Position numbers and translations under genes: made by a program. DNA of 64,000 nucleotides, taken from Actinomycetes bacterium (lineage in GTDB: Bacteria; Actinomycetota; Actinomycetes; Actinomycetales; Microbacteriaceae). Shown here in pieces: positions 17,482 through 25,424 of the stretch. Under the pieces are notes generated by a model, which was not told the DNA's origin, searched no databases, and saw only the letters and a list, made by a program, of their open reading frames with translations. Each line of letters begins with the position of its first letter. Position 1 is the stretch's first letter. The DNA lies in assembly GCA_023436775.1 (NCBI GenBank), contig JAEZHW010000002.1:7372-71371 (forward strand), given 5' to 3'.

Positions 17482-17709
17482 CTAATCCGAATCAATGGGC
17501 TTGCGCAGCCCCACGCCATGCCACCGCTCCTTCGGCACCTGCTGCGCGACGCAGAGCGCCAACCAGACCTGCCGAGGCGAATAGCCATGCGCCAGTGCGT
17601 CGTTGCCGGTACGACCACCGAGGTCGCTGAGCACCAAGTCATTCAGCAGCACAGCACCGAGGCCACCGAACTCGTCGCGAACGGCGCGCTCGAGTTCACT
17701 CTGTCGCAC
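17482..17709 (-). CDS. DUF3046 protein
   Basis: A 75-residue protein of the actinobacterial DUF3046 family, found almost always just upstream of recA. It begins with a GTG at 17709 and includes LVLSDLGGRTGNDALAHGYSPRQVWLALCVAQQVPKERWHG. No enzymatic motif is visible and the function is unknown. It follows clgR by 17 bp, probably on the same transcript. Confidence 0.9.
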   Translation of the reverse strand: MRQSELERAVRDEFGGLGAVLLNDLVLSDLGGRTGNDALAHGYSPRQVWLALCVAQQVPKERWHGVGLRKPIDSD

Positions 17710-17726
17710 GCGAACGATTCCCGGGA

Positions 17727-18092
17727 CTAGCGAGACAGCACGTCGGCGTCGAGCTCAGCCATGAAGGAGTCCGGCACGGTGTCCGGAACGGCCGAGATGC
17801 GCGGCGTGTAGCGCGCGGCACGCACCTGATCGGCGGATGCCATCGGGTGCTGCAACTGCTCGAGCAGTTCGATGCGGTCACTCACCTCGCGCATGATCGC
17901 CGACACCGGGGTGTTCAGCGCGTCGGCCACCGAGGCGAGGATTTCGCTCGACACTTCCTTCTGCCCGCGCTCGACCTCAGAGAGGTATCCAAGCGCAACG
18001 CTGGCCTGGCCAGCGACTTGACGAAGGGTACGACCCTGCTGCTGGCGCAGGTCACGCAGAACGTCGCCGATCTCTTGACGGACCAGAATCAT
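17727..18092 (-). CDS. clgR: XRE-family regulator ClgR-like
   Basis: A 121-residue protein with a Cro/XRE helix-turn-helix at about residues 9-65 (IGDVLRDLRQQQGRTLRQVAGQASVALGYLSEVERGQKEVSSEIL). Position between cinA and recA and its sequence match ClgR / Rv2745c, which activates clp protease genes and other stress genes. An AAGGGAG Shine-Dalgarno precedes the ATG. The C-terminus ends DADVLSR rather than the Ala-rich ending that makes Streptomyces ClgR a Clp substrate, so turnover may differ. Confidence 0.88.
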   Translation of the reverse strand: MILVRQEIGDVLRDLRQQQGRTLRQVAGQASVALGYLSEVERGQKEVSSEILASVADALNTPVSAIMREVSDRIELLEQLQHPMASADQVRAARYTPRISAVPDTVPDSFMAELDADVLSR

Positions 18093-18119
18093 CGTTCACT
18101 CCCTTCCTCTCGGGCATTC

Positions 18120-18153
18120 AGCCTAGCGAATGAGGTGCTTCGAGCCTATTCGC
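18120..18153 (-). promoter_or_regulatory. clgR promoter region with inverted repeat
   Basis: TAGGCT at 18125-18120 fits a -10 with a leader of about 21 nt. A second TAGGCT lies 17 nt upstream (18148-18143). GCGAAT (18126-18131) and ATTCGC (18148-18153) form an inverted repeat with a 16-nt spacer covering this promoter, a candidate autoregulatory operator. Confidence 0.4.
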
Positions 18154-18269
18154 CCAGCGCTGTGCATTTCCCGGGAGCACCGGTGGTTTCCCCGGGACAC
18201 TAGCGATAACCCACGCCACTCCCTCAATATTCCCGGTTGCGACGGGAACGCCACCACGACATGGAAGGC

Positions 18270-18782
18270 CTAGTTGTCGGCCTCGTCGAGGTGCGTCACG
18301 AGCCAGCCGAGGGCCTCGGCCACCGTCTGCGAACGAATCGACGCTCGGTCGCCAGCCAGGGCCAGGCGACGATGCCAGACCCCCGCCTCGGTCGCAAGAC
18401 CAAGAAATACCGTGCCCGGGGCCTGCCCATCCTGTGGGTCAGGACCGGCAACCCCGGTGGTGGCGACACCGATGGTGGCGGGGCGCCCGTCCACGGCGGC
18501 AGCCATCCGCACGCCGGCTGCCATCTGCTCGGCCACCTGCGGATGCACCGCACCATGTTCTGCGAGGAGCTCGGCGGAAACGCCGAGCAGCGAGTGCTTC
18601 AGCGGCGTCTGATAGGCCACAATGCCGCCGTGCAGCACCGCCGAAATGCCCGGCACCTCGACCAGGGTCGCGGTCAAGACACCGCCGGTCAGCGACTCTG
18701 CGACCGCAATCCGCACCCCACGCTCGCGCCAGTTGGGCAGCCGTACTGCGACGGCTTCGGTCCACCCAGCGAGATCGCTCAT
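18270..18782 (-). CDS. pncC: CinA C-terminal domain protein (nicotinamide-nucleotide amidase)
   Basis: Stand-alone CinA C-terminal domain, 170 residues: VRIAVAESLTGGVLTATLVEVPG, GGIVAYQTPLKHSLLGV and GVATTGVAGPDPQDGQAPGTVFLG. Members of this family deamidate NMN in NAD recycling; the N-terminal molybdopterin-binding domain of full CinA is absent. Its ATG overlaps the pgsA stop (ATGA). The gene lies in the usual pgsA-cinA-clgR order, which led to the older competence-damage name. Confidence 0.92.
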   Translation of the reverse strand: MSDLAGWTEAVAVRLPNWRERGVRIAVAESLTGGVLTATLVEVPGISAVLHGGIVAYQTPLKHSLLGVSAELLAEHGAVHPQVAEQMAAGVRMAAAVDGRPATIGVATTGVAGPDPQDGQAPGTVFLGLATEAGVWHRRLALAGDRASIRSQTVAEALGWLVTHLDEADN

Positions 18783-19414
18783 TGCTCCGTGGCAGTCGGG
18801 GCCGTCCGGGCCGCCCAGAGGTAGCGGAAACCGCTCCAAAGGGTGAGTGCCACCGCCACGCTCATCAGCGCCGCGTTGACCCACCAGATCCAGTCACCAA
18901 TCAGCAGCCACAGCGGCACGAGCGCGAAGGAGATGGCGATCGCCTGCACGATGGTCTTGAGCTTGCCTGCCCAGTCTGCGGGGATGACACGGTCACGCAG
19001 CTTGAAGAAGCGATACACCGTGATCCCCAGTTCGCGCACCAGGATCACAATGGTGACCCACCAGGGCAGTTCGCCCAGGATCGAGAGCGCCACCACGGCA
19101 CCGCCGATCAGCACCTTGTCAGCGATCGGGTCGAGCAGCTTGCCGAGCGGCGTCACCAAGTTACGCTGACGAGCCAGCGAGCCATCCACGCTGTCGGTCG
19201 CGATCGCGAGGATGAACAGCCCCGCGGCCAGCCACCGCAGCACACCGAGTTCGCCACCGTCCACCAGCAGCATCCAGACGACTGCCGGCGCGATCAGAAT
19301 GCGCACCAGGGTAATCAAGTTGGCAAGGTTGCCACTGGATGCGGGTGATTCACCGGGACTCACGACTCGACCGCGGAGGGAGTGCTGCGAGCGCGCGGGA
19401 GCCGAGTCGCTCAT
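18779..19414 (-). CDS. pgsA: CDP-diacylglycerol-glycerol-3-phosphate 3-phosphatidyltransferase
   Basis: Integral-membrane enzyme of phosphatidylglycerol synthesis. The CDP-alcohol phosphotransferase motif D-x2-DG-x2-AR-x8-G-x3-D-x3-D is complete in DSVDGSLAR...GKLLDPIADK. About five hydrophobic segments follow a short Ser-rich N-terminus (211 aa). Placement 7 bp after ftsK and overlapping cinA matches the conserved actinobacterial order and favours PgsA over other family members. Confidence 0.93.
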   Translation of the reverse strand: MSDSAPARSQHSLRGRVVSPGESPASSGNLANLITLVRILIAPAVVWMLLVDGGELGVLRWLAAGLFILAIATDSVDGSLARQRNLVTPLGKLLDPIADKVLIGGAVVALSILGELPWWVTIVILVRELGITVYRFFKLRDRVIPADWAGKLKTIVQAIAISFALVPLWLLIGDWIWWVNAALMSVAVALTLWSGFRYLWAARTAPTATEQ

Positions 19415-19421
19415 CGAGCCC

Positions 19422-22139
19422 TCACTCTCTTCCGGTCAGCTGCCAGGCGTCTTCGTCCGATTCGCCTTCGACCTCATCGTATCGGTTCGAGATTGGTACA
19501 GCCTGCAGAGTGGCAGCGCCTGCCACCGGCGCGGCAGCCGCTGGCGGCGTGTCTCCGCGCAGCTGCGCCAGCACCTCAGGCAACTGCTCCGGCGTCACCA
19601 ACACGTCGCGCGCCTTCGACCCTTCCGAAGGACCGACGATCTGCCGCGACTCCAGCAGATCCATCAGGCGTCCGGCCTTGGCGAAACCGACCCGCAGCTT
19701 GCGTTGCAGCATCGAGGTGGAGCCGAATTGGCTGCTGATGATCAGCTCCGCAGCGGCCAGCAACAGATCCAGATCGTCGCCGATATCCGCGTCAATCACC
19801 TTCTGCTGCGCGACCTGGTCGACGTCTTCGCGATACTCGGGGCGAGCCTGGCGAGTGACGTGCTCGACCACCGCGTGGACTTCTTCCTCGGACACCCACG
19901 CGCCCTGGACACGAATCGCCTTGGCCGCACCCATGGGGAGGAACAGACCGTCACCCTGGCCGACGAGCTTCTCAGCACCCGGCTGGTCCAGGATCACGCG
20001 GGAGTCGGTCATGCTCGACACCGCGAACGCGAGGCGGCTGGGCACATTGGCCTTGATCAGGCCGGTGACCACATCCACGCTCGGGCGCTGGGTTGCCAGC
20101 ACCAGGTGGATACCGCTGGCGCGGGCGAGCTGGGTGATGCGCACGATGGAGTCTTCCACGTCACGCGGAGCGACCATCATCAGGTCTGCCAACTCATCCA
20201 CCACGACCAACAGGTACGGGTAGGGCTTGAGCACGCGCTGGCTGCCCGGCGGCAGCACGATCTCGTCCGCCAGGACGGCGCGGTTGAAGTCGTCGATGTG
20301 GCGGAAGCCAAAACTGGCCAGATCGTCGTAGCGCAGGTCCATTTCCTTCACGACCCACTGCAGCGCTTCCGCCGCCTTCTTGGGGTTCGTGATGATGGGC
20401 GTGATCAGGTGCGGCACGCCGGCGTAGCTGGTCAGTTCCACCCGTTTCGGGTCGATCAGCACCATGCGCACTTCGGCTGGCTTGGCACGCATCAGCAGGC
20501 TCGTAATCATCGAGTTGATGAAACTGGACTTTCCGGAGCCGGTGGAGCCAGCCACCAACAGGTGCGGCATCTTGGCGAGGTTCGCCACCACGAAGCCACC
20601 CTCGACGTCCTTGCCGACGCCGATGGTGAGCGGGTGCTCGCTGCTCTTGGCGCGCTGGGACCGCAGGACGTCCCCGAGCGTGACAATCTCCCGGTCAGTG
20701 TTCGGGATCTCGATACCGATGGCACTCTTGCCCGGAATTGGCGACAGGATCGTCACCTCGTTGCTGGCGACCGCGTAGGCCAGATTCTTGGCCAGTTGGG
20801 TGACGCGTTCCACCTTGACGCCGTGGCCAAGTTCAATCTCGTAGCGCGTGACCGTCGGGCCCCGGGTAAAGCCGGTGACCTTCGCATCCACGTCGAACTG
20901 CTTCAGCACGTTCGTAATCGCCGCCACGACTTCATCGTTCGCGGCCGAGCGTGCCTTCGCAGGCGGGCCATTCTTCAGCGTGGCCAAACTTGGCAGGCGG
21001 TACGGCCCCTGCGGCGTGGTCGGGTTGCTCGGCGCCGTGGGCGTGGTTCCCACCATCGTCGGCGGGGCAGGCACCGGCTCAACACCCCGAGTCGCCGCGC
21101 GCGTCTGCTGGACCGCGGTCGCGACCCAGTCCGGACCTGCCGCCTCGGACGGGACTTCCTCAGTGGCAGGCTCGGCCACCGGCGAGGTAGCGAACAAGTC
21201 CTGGAAGACGTTCACGCCAGCGGTGACACCGTCGGCGATCTGCTCGGTCTGATGCACGACCGGCGTGTCGAAGGCGTCCTCACGCTTGCGCTTGCCACGA
21301 CGCCACCACGAGGTGGAGACGTCACCAGCGACGTCGGCGTCGAGTTCCAGCGGCGTCAAGGTGCTGGTCGCGTTCGCGGTCGCACCGCCAGCCGCAGCCT
21401 TGGCACCGGCCTCCTCGCCGAACATCCATGCCCCGAGTTCCCGGATCCGTGCGCCGATCTTGTTCGGCGGGGTCTTGGTGAGGATGAGCACGCCGAGTAG
21501 CGTCAGCAGCACCGCAACCGGCACTGCCACCCACTCGGTGGCCAGCAGGAGCACCCAGCACACCACCCAGCCGAGCAGTCCACCGCCACCGGCCAAACCA
21601 GGTAGACCTGCCGTCGTGGGCGAAGGCTGGCCACCGAAAATGTGGCAGAGCGCGGTCACGCCGATCAAGATGACCAGCAGTCCGATACCAATGCGGCCGT
21701 TATCGTGCACGCTCGGCGGGTGCCGGAACAGCCAGATCGAGAGCCACAGCAGGATCACCGGCATCGCGAAGGCGACCCGGCCGACGAGGCCCGCCACCGT
21801 CCAGCCGCTGAGCTGCTGGGCGATCGGTTCACTGATCAGGAACCATTCCACGACCATGCCGGCAATGGCAGCCAGCAGCAGGAAGAAGGGCAGCCCGTCG
21901 CGACGCGCCTCGCGGTCCAAGTTCTCAGCGCCGAAGGCACGAGCGCCAGCACCGGCCACATGCGCGGCACTAGTCCAGGCGCGCGTGATGACGCCCGGCT
22001 GCGAGGCGGGCAGGACCTGGGTGGTGCCCCGGGACGAGCTCGCGCGCGAAGTGCTGCGCGAACCAGTCGACTTCGAGGCAGCACTTCGCCCGCCGGCACC
22101 GGATCGAGGGCGCGACGAGGAAGAGCGGTTGCTAGCCAT
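19422..22139 (-). CDS. ftsK: DNA translocase FtsK
   Basis: Septum-anchored motor that clears the chromosome termini at division. A Ser/Arg-rich N-terminus leads to about four or five transmembrane helices (about residues 80-250), a Pro/Thr-rich linker, the ATPase core with Walker A GSTGSGKS at residues 531-538 and the DELADLMM motif, and the C-terminal winged gamma domain (VGFAKAGRLMDLLESRQIVGP) that reads the orienting sequences. I use the ATG at 22139 (905 aa); an in-frame ATG two codons upstream exists, but TAGCGT stands exactly 6 nt before the second one. Confidence 0.97.
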   Translation of the reverse strand: MASNRSSSSRPRSGAGGRSAASKSTGSRSTSRASSSRGTTQVLPASQPGVITRAWTSAAHVAGAGARAFGAENLDREARRDGLPFFLLLAAIAGMVVEWFLISEPIAQQLSGWTVAGLVGRVAFAMPVILLWLSIWLFRHPPSVHDNGRIGIGLLVILIGVTALCHIFGGQPSPTTAGLPGLAGGGGLLGWVVCWVLLLATEWVAVPVAVLLTLLGVLILTKTPPNKIGARIRELGAWMFGEEAGAKAAAGGATANATSTLTPLELDADVAGDVSTSWWRRGKRKREDAFDTPVVHQTEQIADGVTAGVNVFQDLFATSPVAEPATEEVPSEAAGPDWVATAVQQTRAATRGVEPVPAPPTMVGTTPTAPSNPTTPQGPYRLPSLATLKNGPPAKARSAANDEVVAAITNVLKQFDVDAKVTGFTRGPTVTRYEIELGHGVKVERVTQLAKNLAYAVASNEVTILSPIPGKSAIGIEIPNTDREIVTLGDVLRSQRAKSSEHPLTIGVGKDVEGGFVVANLAKMPHLLVAGSTGSGKSSFINSMITSLLMRAKPAEVRMVLIDPKRVELTSYAGVPHLITPIITNPKKAAEALQWVVKEMDLRYDDLASFGFRHIDDFNRAVLADEIVLPPGSQRVLKPYPYLLVVVDELADLMMVAPRDVEDSIVRITQLARASGIHLVLATQRPSVDVVTGLIKANVPSRLAFAVSSMTDSRVILDQPGAEKLVGQGDGLFLPMGAAKAIRVQGAWVSEEEVHAVVEHVTRQARPEYREDVDQVAQQKVIDADIGDDLDLLLAAAELIISSQFGSTSMLQRKLRVGFAKAGRLMDLLESRQIVGPSEGSKARDVLVTPEQLPEVLAQLRGDTPPAAAAPVAGAATLQAVPISNRYDEVEGESDEDAWQLTGRE

Positions 22140-22145
22140 GCCCAT

Positions 22146-22151
22146 ACGCTA
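22146..22151 (-). promoter_or_regulatory. -10 box TAGCGT of ftsK, leaderless
   Basis: TAGCGT, 6 nt (ATGGGC), then the ATG at 22139. Confidence 0.5.
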
Positions 22152-22223
22152 ACGCCCGCGGCTGTCAACGAGCCGCAGCCGACGCCGAGTGTCTCCACTG
22201 GCACCGGCTGCAGCACGCGCTGA

Positions 22224-23471
22224 CTAGAAGCGGATCGCGTCAATCACCCGGACCCGGGTCGCCACCAGCGCCGGGATCAATCCGACCAAAGCACCCACCG
22301 CGGTGGCCGCGATGAAGCCGGTCAGGGCTGCCTCTGCCGGGAACGGCGGGAAGTCGAACAGGCCGCCGACGGCGCCACCCGCTGTCTCATTCAGCCAGGT
22401 ACGGACCGCTGGAAGTTGGTAGCCAAGGACCGGGATGAACACGCCGAGCATGCCCGCCAAGGCCGTTGCGACCACGTTCTCGGCAACCGCCACAAAGAAC
22501 ACTCGGCCGGCCGTGGCGCCAATCGCACGGCGCACACCAATCTCGCGGATGCGTTGCCGCACCGTGACCAAGGCGACGTTCACCAAGCCGAGTGCGCCGA
22601 GGAAGAGCACCAGGCCAGAGAGCATGCCCAGAATGGTCCGCATCGTGGCGAAGGGATCTTCACCCGCACCCACATTCGCCGCATAGTCGCTGCGACGGAT
22701 GTCGACCGTGGTCTCGGCTGGCAGCGAGCCGGAGATGTCGCTCTGCAGTCGGTCCTGCAGGGCCTGCGCGTTCTCCGGCGGTACCCACAGGTAGTACTCG
22801 TACGAGAACCAGTGCAGATATTCCGCCGGGACAAGCTTCGCCAGGTCATCGGCCAGCACCACCATTGCGCTGTCATAGGTCATCTGACCGGGGTCCGAGA
22901 CCCCAACCACCACCACGGTGACCGGATTCGGTGCCAGCACCGTCAGGGTGACGTTTGTGCGCAGATCCGGCTTGCCGAGGCGTTCCCAGAACACCTCGTT
23001 GATGAGCACCCGTGGCGCAAGCTGCAGGCCATCCTTTTCGACGAACCACCGCCCCTCCGGCACGCTATTTCGGAACATGGTGGCGTGGGGCAGATCGACC
23101 GCCAGCGTCTGGACATCGATGACACCGGTCGGCAACTGCACGCGAGTCGAGGTATACCCCCGGCGCGACATGTGACCGATGTTGTATCGGTCGGCGGCCT
23201 CGCGGACGGCTGCAGTGGCGTCATCCACACTGAGCGGCGTGGGGCCACTGGACCACATCGACACCGCCAGCGTTGCCGCGCGTCCTCCCCAACGCTCCGA
23301 CTGTTCACGCTGGCCCTGCTCCACCAGGTTGCCCAGCGCCACCGCGGCCGTGAGTGCAGCGACGGCGATCACGACGCCGATCAGCGAGACGATGACTCGG
23401 CCGCGATTGACCCGCAGCTCACTCCATGCCTCAGCGACGGCGGCGATGAGCGAGGTGATGGGATTCGTCAT
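22224..23471 (-). CDS. MacB-type ABC transporter permease
   Basis: FtsX/MacB-family permease of 415 residues: one N-terminal transmembrane helix (about 22-45), a large extracytoplasmic domain (about 55-270) and three C-terminal helices (about 275-410). The REIGVRRAIGAT segment is the conserved coupling loop of FtsX-like permeases. Its ATG overlaps the ATPase gene stop (ATGA). Together with the ATPase and the membrane-fusion protein it forms a three-part export or mechanotransmission system; the substrate is not evident. Confidence 0.9.
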   Translation of the reverse strand: MTNPITSLIAAVAEAWSELRVNRGRVIVSLIGVVIAVAALTAAVALGNLVEQGQREQSERWGGRAATLAVSMWSSGPTPLSVDDATAAVREAADRYNIGHMSRRGYTSTRVQLPTGVIDVQTLAVDLPHATMFRNSVPEGRWFVEKDGLQLAPRVLINEVFWERLGKPDLRTNVTLTVLAPNPVTVVVVGVSDPGQMTYDSAMVVLADDLAKLVPAEYLHWFSYEYYLWVPPENAQALQDRLQSDISGSLPAETTVDIRRSDYAANVGAGEDPFATMRTILGMLSGLVLFLGALGLVNVALVTVRQRIREIGVRRAIGATAGRVFFVAVAENVVATALAGMLGVFIPVLGYQLPAVRTWLNETAGGAVGGLFDFPPFPAEAALTGFIAATAVGALVGLIPALVATRVRVIDAIRF

Positions 23472-24220
23472 GCCTGCACCCCCTGCGCGCCGGCCGCCGG
23501 CGGGGCAGGCGGGATCGCGGCACCGGAAATCGGCGTGCCGGCCTCATCCACCAACTGACCCTGATCAAGGCGCACCACCCGGTCCGCCAGCGCGGCAATT
23601 GCTGGGTCGTGCGTAATCACGATCAGTGCGGCGCCCGTATCGATGGTCACCTCGCGGAGCAGGCGCATCACGCTCTGACCGGTCTCGACGTCCAGCGCGC
23701 CGGTTGGCTCATCCGCCAAGATCGCCCTGGGCTTGCGCACTAGGGCGCGCGCGATGGCGACGCGTTGCTGCTCACCACCGGAGAGCTGGGTGGGCAGGTT
23801 CTGCAGGCGCTCGCCGAGTCCAACCGTTTCAAGGGCCGCCTGCGCCAGTTTGCGTCGGTTCCAGAACTCTCGACCGGTGGCGTAGAGCAGCGGCGCCATC
23901 ACGTTCTCAATCGCGGTACGGCCCGGCAGCAGGTTGAACTGCTGGAACACGAAGCCGAACTCGCGGCCACGCAGTCGGTCACGCTTGGCGCTCGAGAGCC
24001 GCTTGGTGTCAATGCCGTCGAACCGGTACATCCCCTTGGTCGGCGTATCCAGCAGCCCGATCTGGTTCAACAAAGTCGACTTGCCGGAGCCGCTTCGACC
24101 AACAATGGAGACCCGCTCCCCCGCCTCGACATCGAGGTTGATGTCGCGCAGGATTTCCAGGTCCTTGCCGTCGGGCAGCCGCACCGTGCGGCCGATCTCC
24201 CGCAAACTGATCAGGCTCAC
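23468..24220 (-). CDS. MacB/LolD-type ABC transporter ATPase
   Basis: 250-residue ATPase with Walker A GRSGSGKST, Q-loop FVFQQFNLLPGRTAIENV, signature LSGGEQQR, Walker B AILADEPTGALD and the H-loop ITHDP. The pattern is the MacB/LolD subfamily. The GTG at 24220 overlaps the stop of the membrane-fusion gene (GTGA); an upstream in-frame start would only add residues encoded within that gene. The C-terminus is Pro/Ala-rich. Confidence 0.93.
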   Translation of the reverse strand: MSLISLREIGRTVRLPDGKDLEILRDINLDVEAGERVSIVGRSGSGKSTLLNQIGLLDTPTKGMYRFDGIDTKRLSSAKRDRLRGREFGFVFQQFNLLPGRTAIENVMAPLLYATGREFWNRRKLAQAALETVGLGERLQNLPTQLSGGEQQRVAIARALVRKPRAILADEPTGALDVETGQSVMRLLREVTIDTGAALIVITHDPAIAALADRVVRLDQGQLVDEAGTPISGAAIPPAPPAAGAQGVQA

Positions 24221-25269
24221 CGAACCATCATCCCGGGCTCGTAGCACGTGGTGTTGCCGTAGTTGTCCACCGTGCAGACCTGCTCCACCGGTGCCTCGCC
24301 CTCCCCAGGCATCGGTTCCGGCATCGGCTCCGGCACGCCAGGGTCAATCGGACGACCCGGCTCCACCGGGAATCCCGGGTCGATCGGGTACTCGGGGTTG
24401 GCGTTGGCGCCCGGGACGAACTGCAGCACGGTCTCGCCCTCGCTGAGGCCGCCAGTGATTTCAACCATCATGCCGTCGTTGAGACCAAGCGTGACCTCCC
24501 GCACCTCGGTGCTGCCATCAGGCAGCACCACGTACACGTTGCCAAAGTCGGCAGCGCCCTCAACCGCGGTGGTCGGCAGCACCAGGACATCCTCGGCCTG
24601 GCCAGCCGGGATCGAAATCTCCGCCATGAGGCCTGAGAAGACACGGACGTCGCTCGGCACGTTGCACGAGACTTCGGTGCCGCCCTCGGTGCTGGCGAGC
24701 TTGAGGCCCGTGCACTCGAAGGGGGCCGGGCCCGAGAAGATGGAGACCGTGCCGGTGTCCGGCATATCGAGCAGTCGATAGAGCATTTCCGCACCCACCG
24801 AAGCCGAGACCCGGAATCGCTGTCGGTCGACGCCACCGAGTTCATCGCCAACGGCCACCGTCTGACCCTTGATCACGGTCAGGGCGAGCTTGCCAGTCTG
24901 CGGCGCCTTCACCGTGTGCCAGACCGTGGAGGTGCCCTTCTCAGTGAAGAGTTCTTCCTTGATAACCAGGATTGCCTGGCCCTTCTTCACCGACTTACCG
25001 TTGCCGCGCTGGATCTCCGCGATGACGCCGCTGCCGGTGGCACGCACCTTGCTCGGGGCGATGGCGGAGATCGTGCCCTGCACGGTGACGTTGTTGTAGA
25101 CCGACCCTCGGGTGACCGTCACCGTCGGATTGGTGATCTCGCCGGTCGGGAAGTCGGGCGTCTGTTCCTCGCGGTCGGGGAAGAAGGCGATCTTCACCAA
25201 CGCCACAGCGATGGCACCGACAAGCAGAATGCGCAGAATCGGGAAGATCCACTGGCGCCAAACGTTCAT
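24217..25269 (-). CDS. membrane-fusion (HlyD/MacA-like) subunit of the ABC exporter
   Basis: 350 residues with an N-terminal signal-anchor helix (WIFPILRILLVGAIAVALVKIAFF) and lipoyl/barrel-sandwich halves around GSVYNNVTVQGTISAI...GSGVIAEIQRGNGKSVKKGQAILVIKEE and VKAPQTGKLALTVIKGQTV. The beta-barrel part includes LPTTAVEGAADFGNVYVVLPDG. After this comes an unusual Pro-rich tail of about 35 residues (PIDP, PVEP and PEPMP units) and a CTVDNYGNTTCYEPG segment with two cysteines. First gene of the operon; it would sit outside the membrane and work with the MacB-like permease. Confidence 0.87.
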   Translation of the reverse strand: MNVWRQWIFPILRILLVGAIAVALVKIAFFPDREEQTPDFPTGEITNPTVTVTRGSVYNNVTVQGTISAIAPSKVRATGSGVIAEIQRGNGKSVKKGQAILVIKEELFTEKGTSTVWHTVKAPQTGKLALTVIKGQTVAVGDELGGVDRQRFRVSASVGAEMLYRLLDMPDTGTVSIFSGPAPFECTGLKLASTEGGTEVSCNVPSDVRVFSGLMAEISIPAGQAEDVLVLPTTAVEGAADFGNVYVVLPDGSTEVREVTLGLNDGMMVEITGGLSEGETVLQFVPGANANPEYPIDPGFPVEPGRPIDPGVPEPMPEPMPGEGEAPVEQVCTVDNYGNTTCYEPGMMVR

Positions 25270-25358
25270 CCGGGAACGGCCTCTCATATCGCGGGCCCGC
25301 GCCAGGCACGGGCGAGCGGCCGTGACATGGCCGTCTCACACTGAGTATGTCGGCAGGG

Positions 25359-25372
25359 TGAGAAGCGTCTCA
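25359..25372. promoter_or_regulatory. inverted repeat upstream of the exporter operon
   Basis: TGAGA-AGCG-TCTCA, a perfect 5-bp dyad about 90 bp before the membrane-fusion gene. Further TCTCA/TGAG copies lie at 25334-25344. This may be a regulator site; no clear promoter is seen. Confidence 0.25.
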
Positions 25373-25424
25373 GAATTGTTTGTCGTCAGCGTGTCGAGCC
25401 CCGAGTGACGGCACCCGGTGTGGC

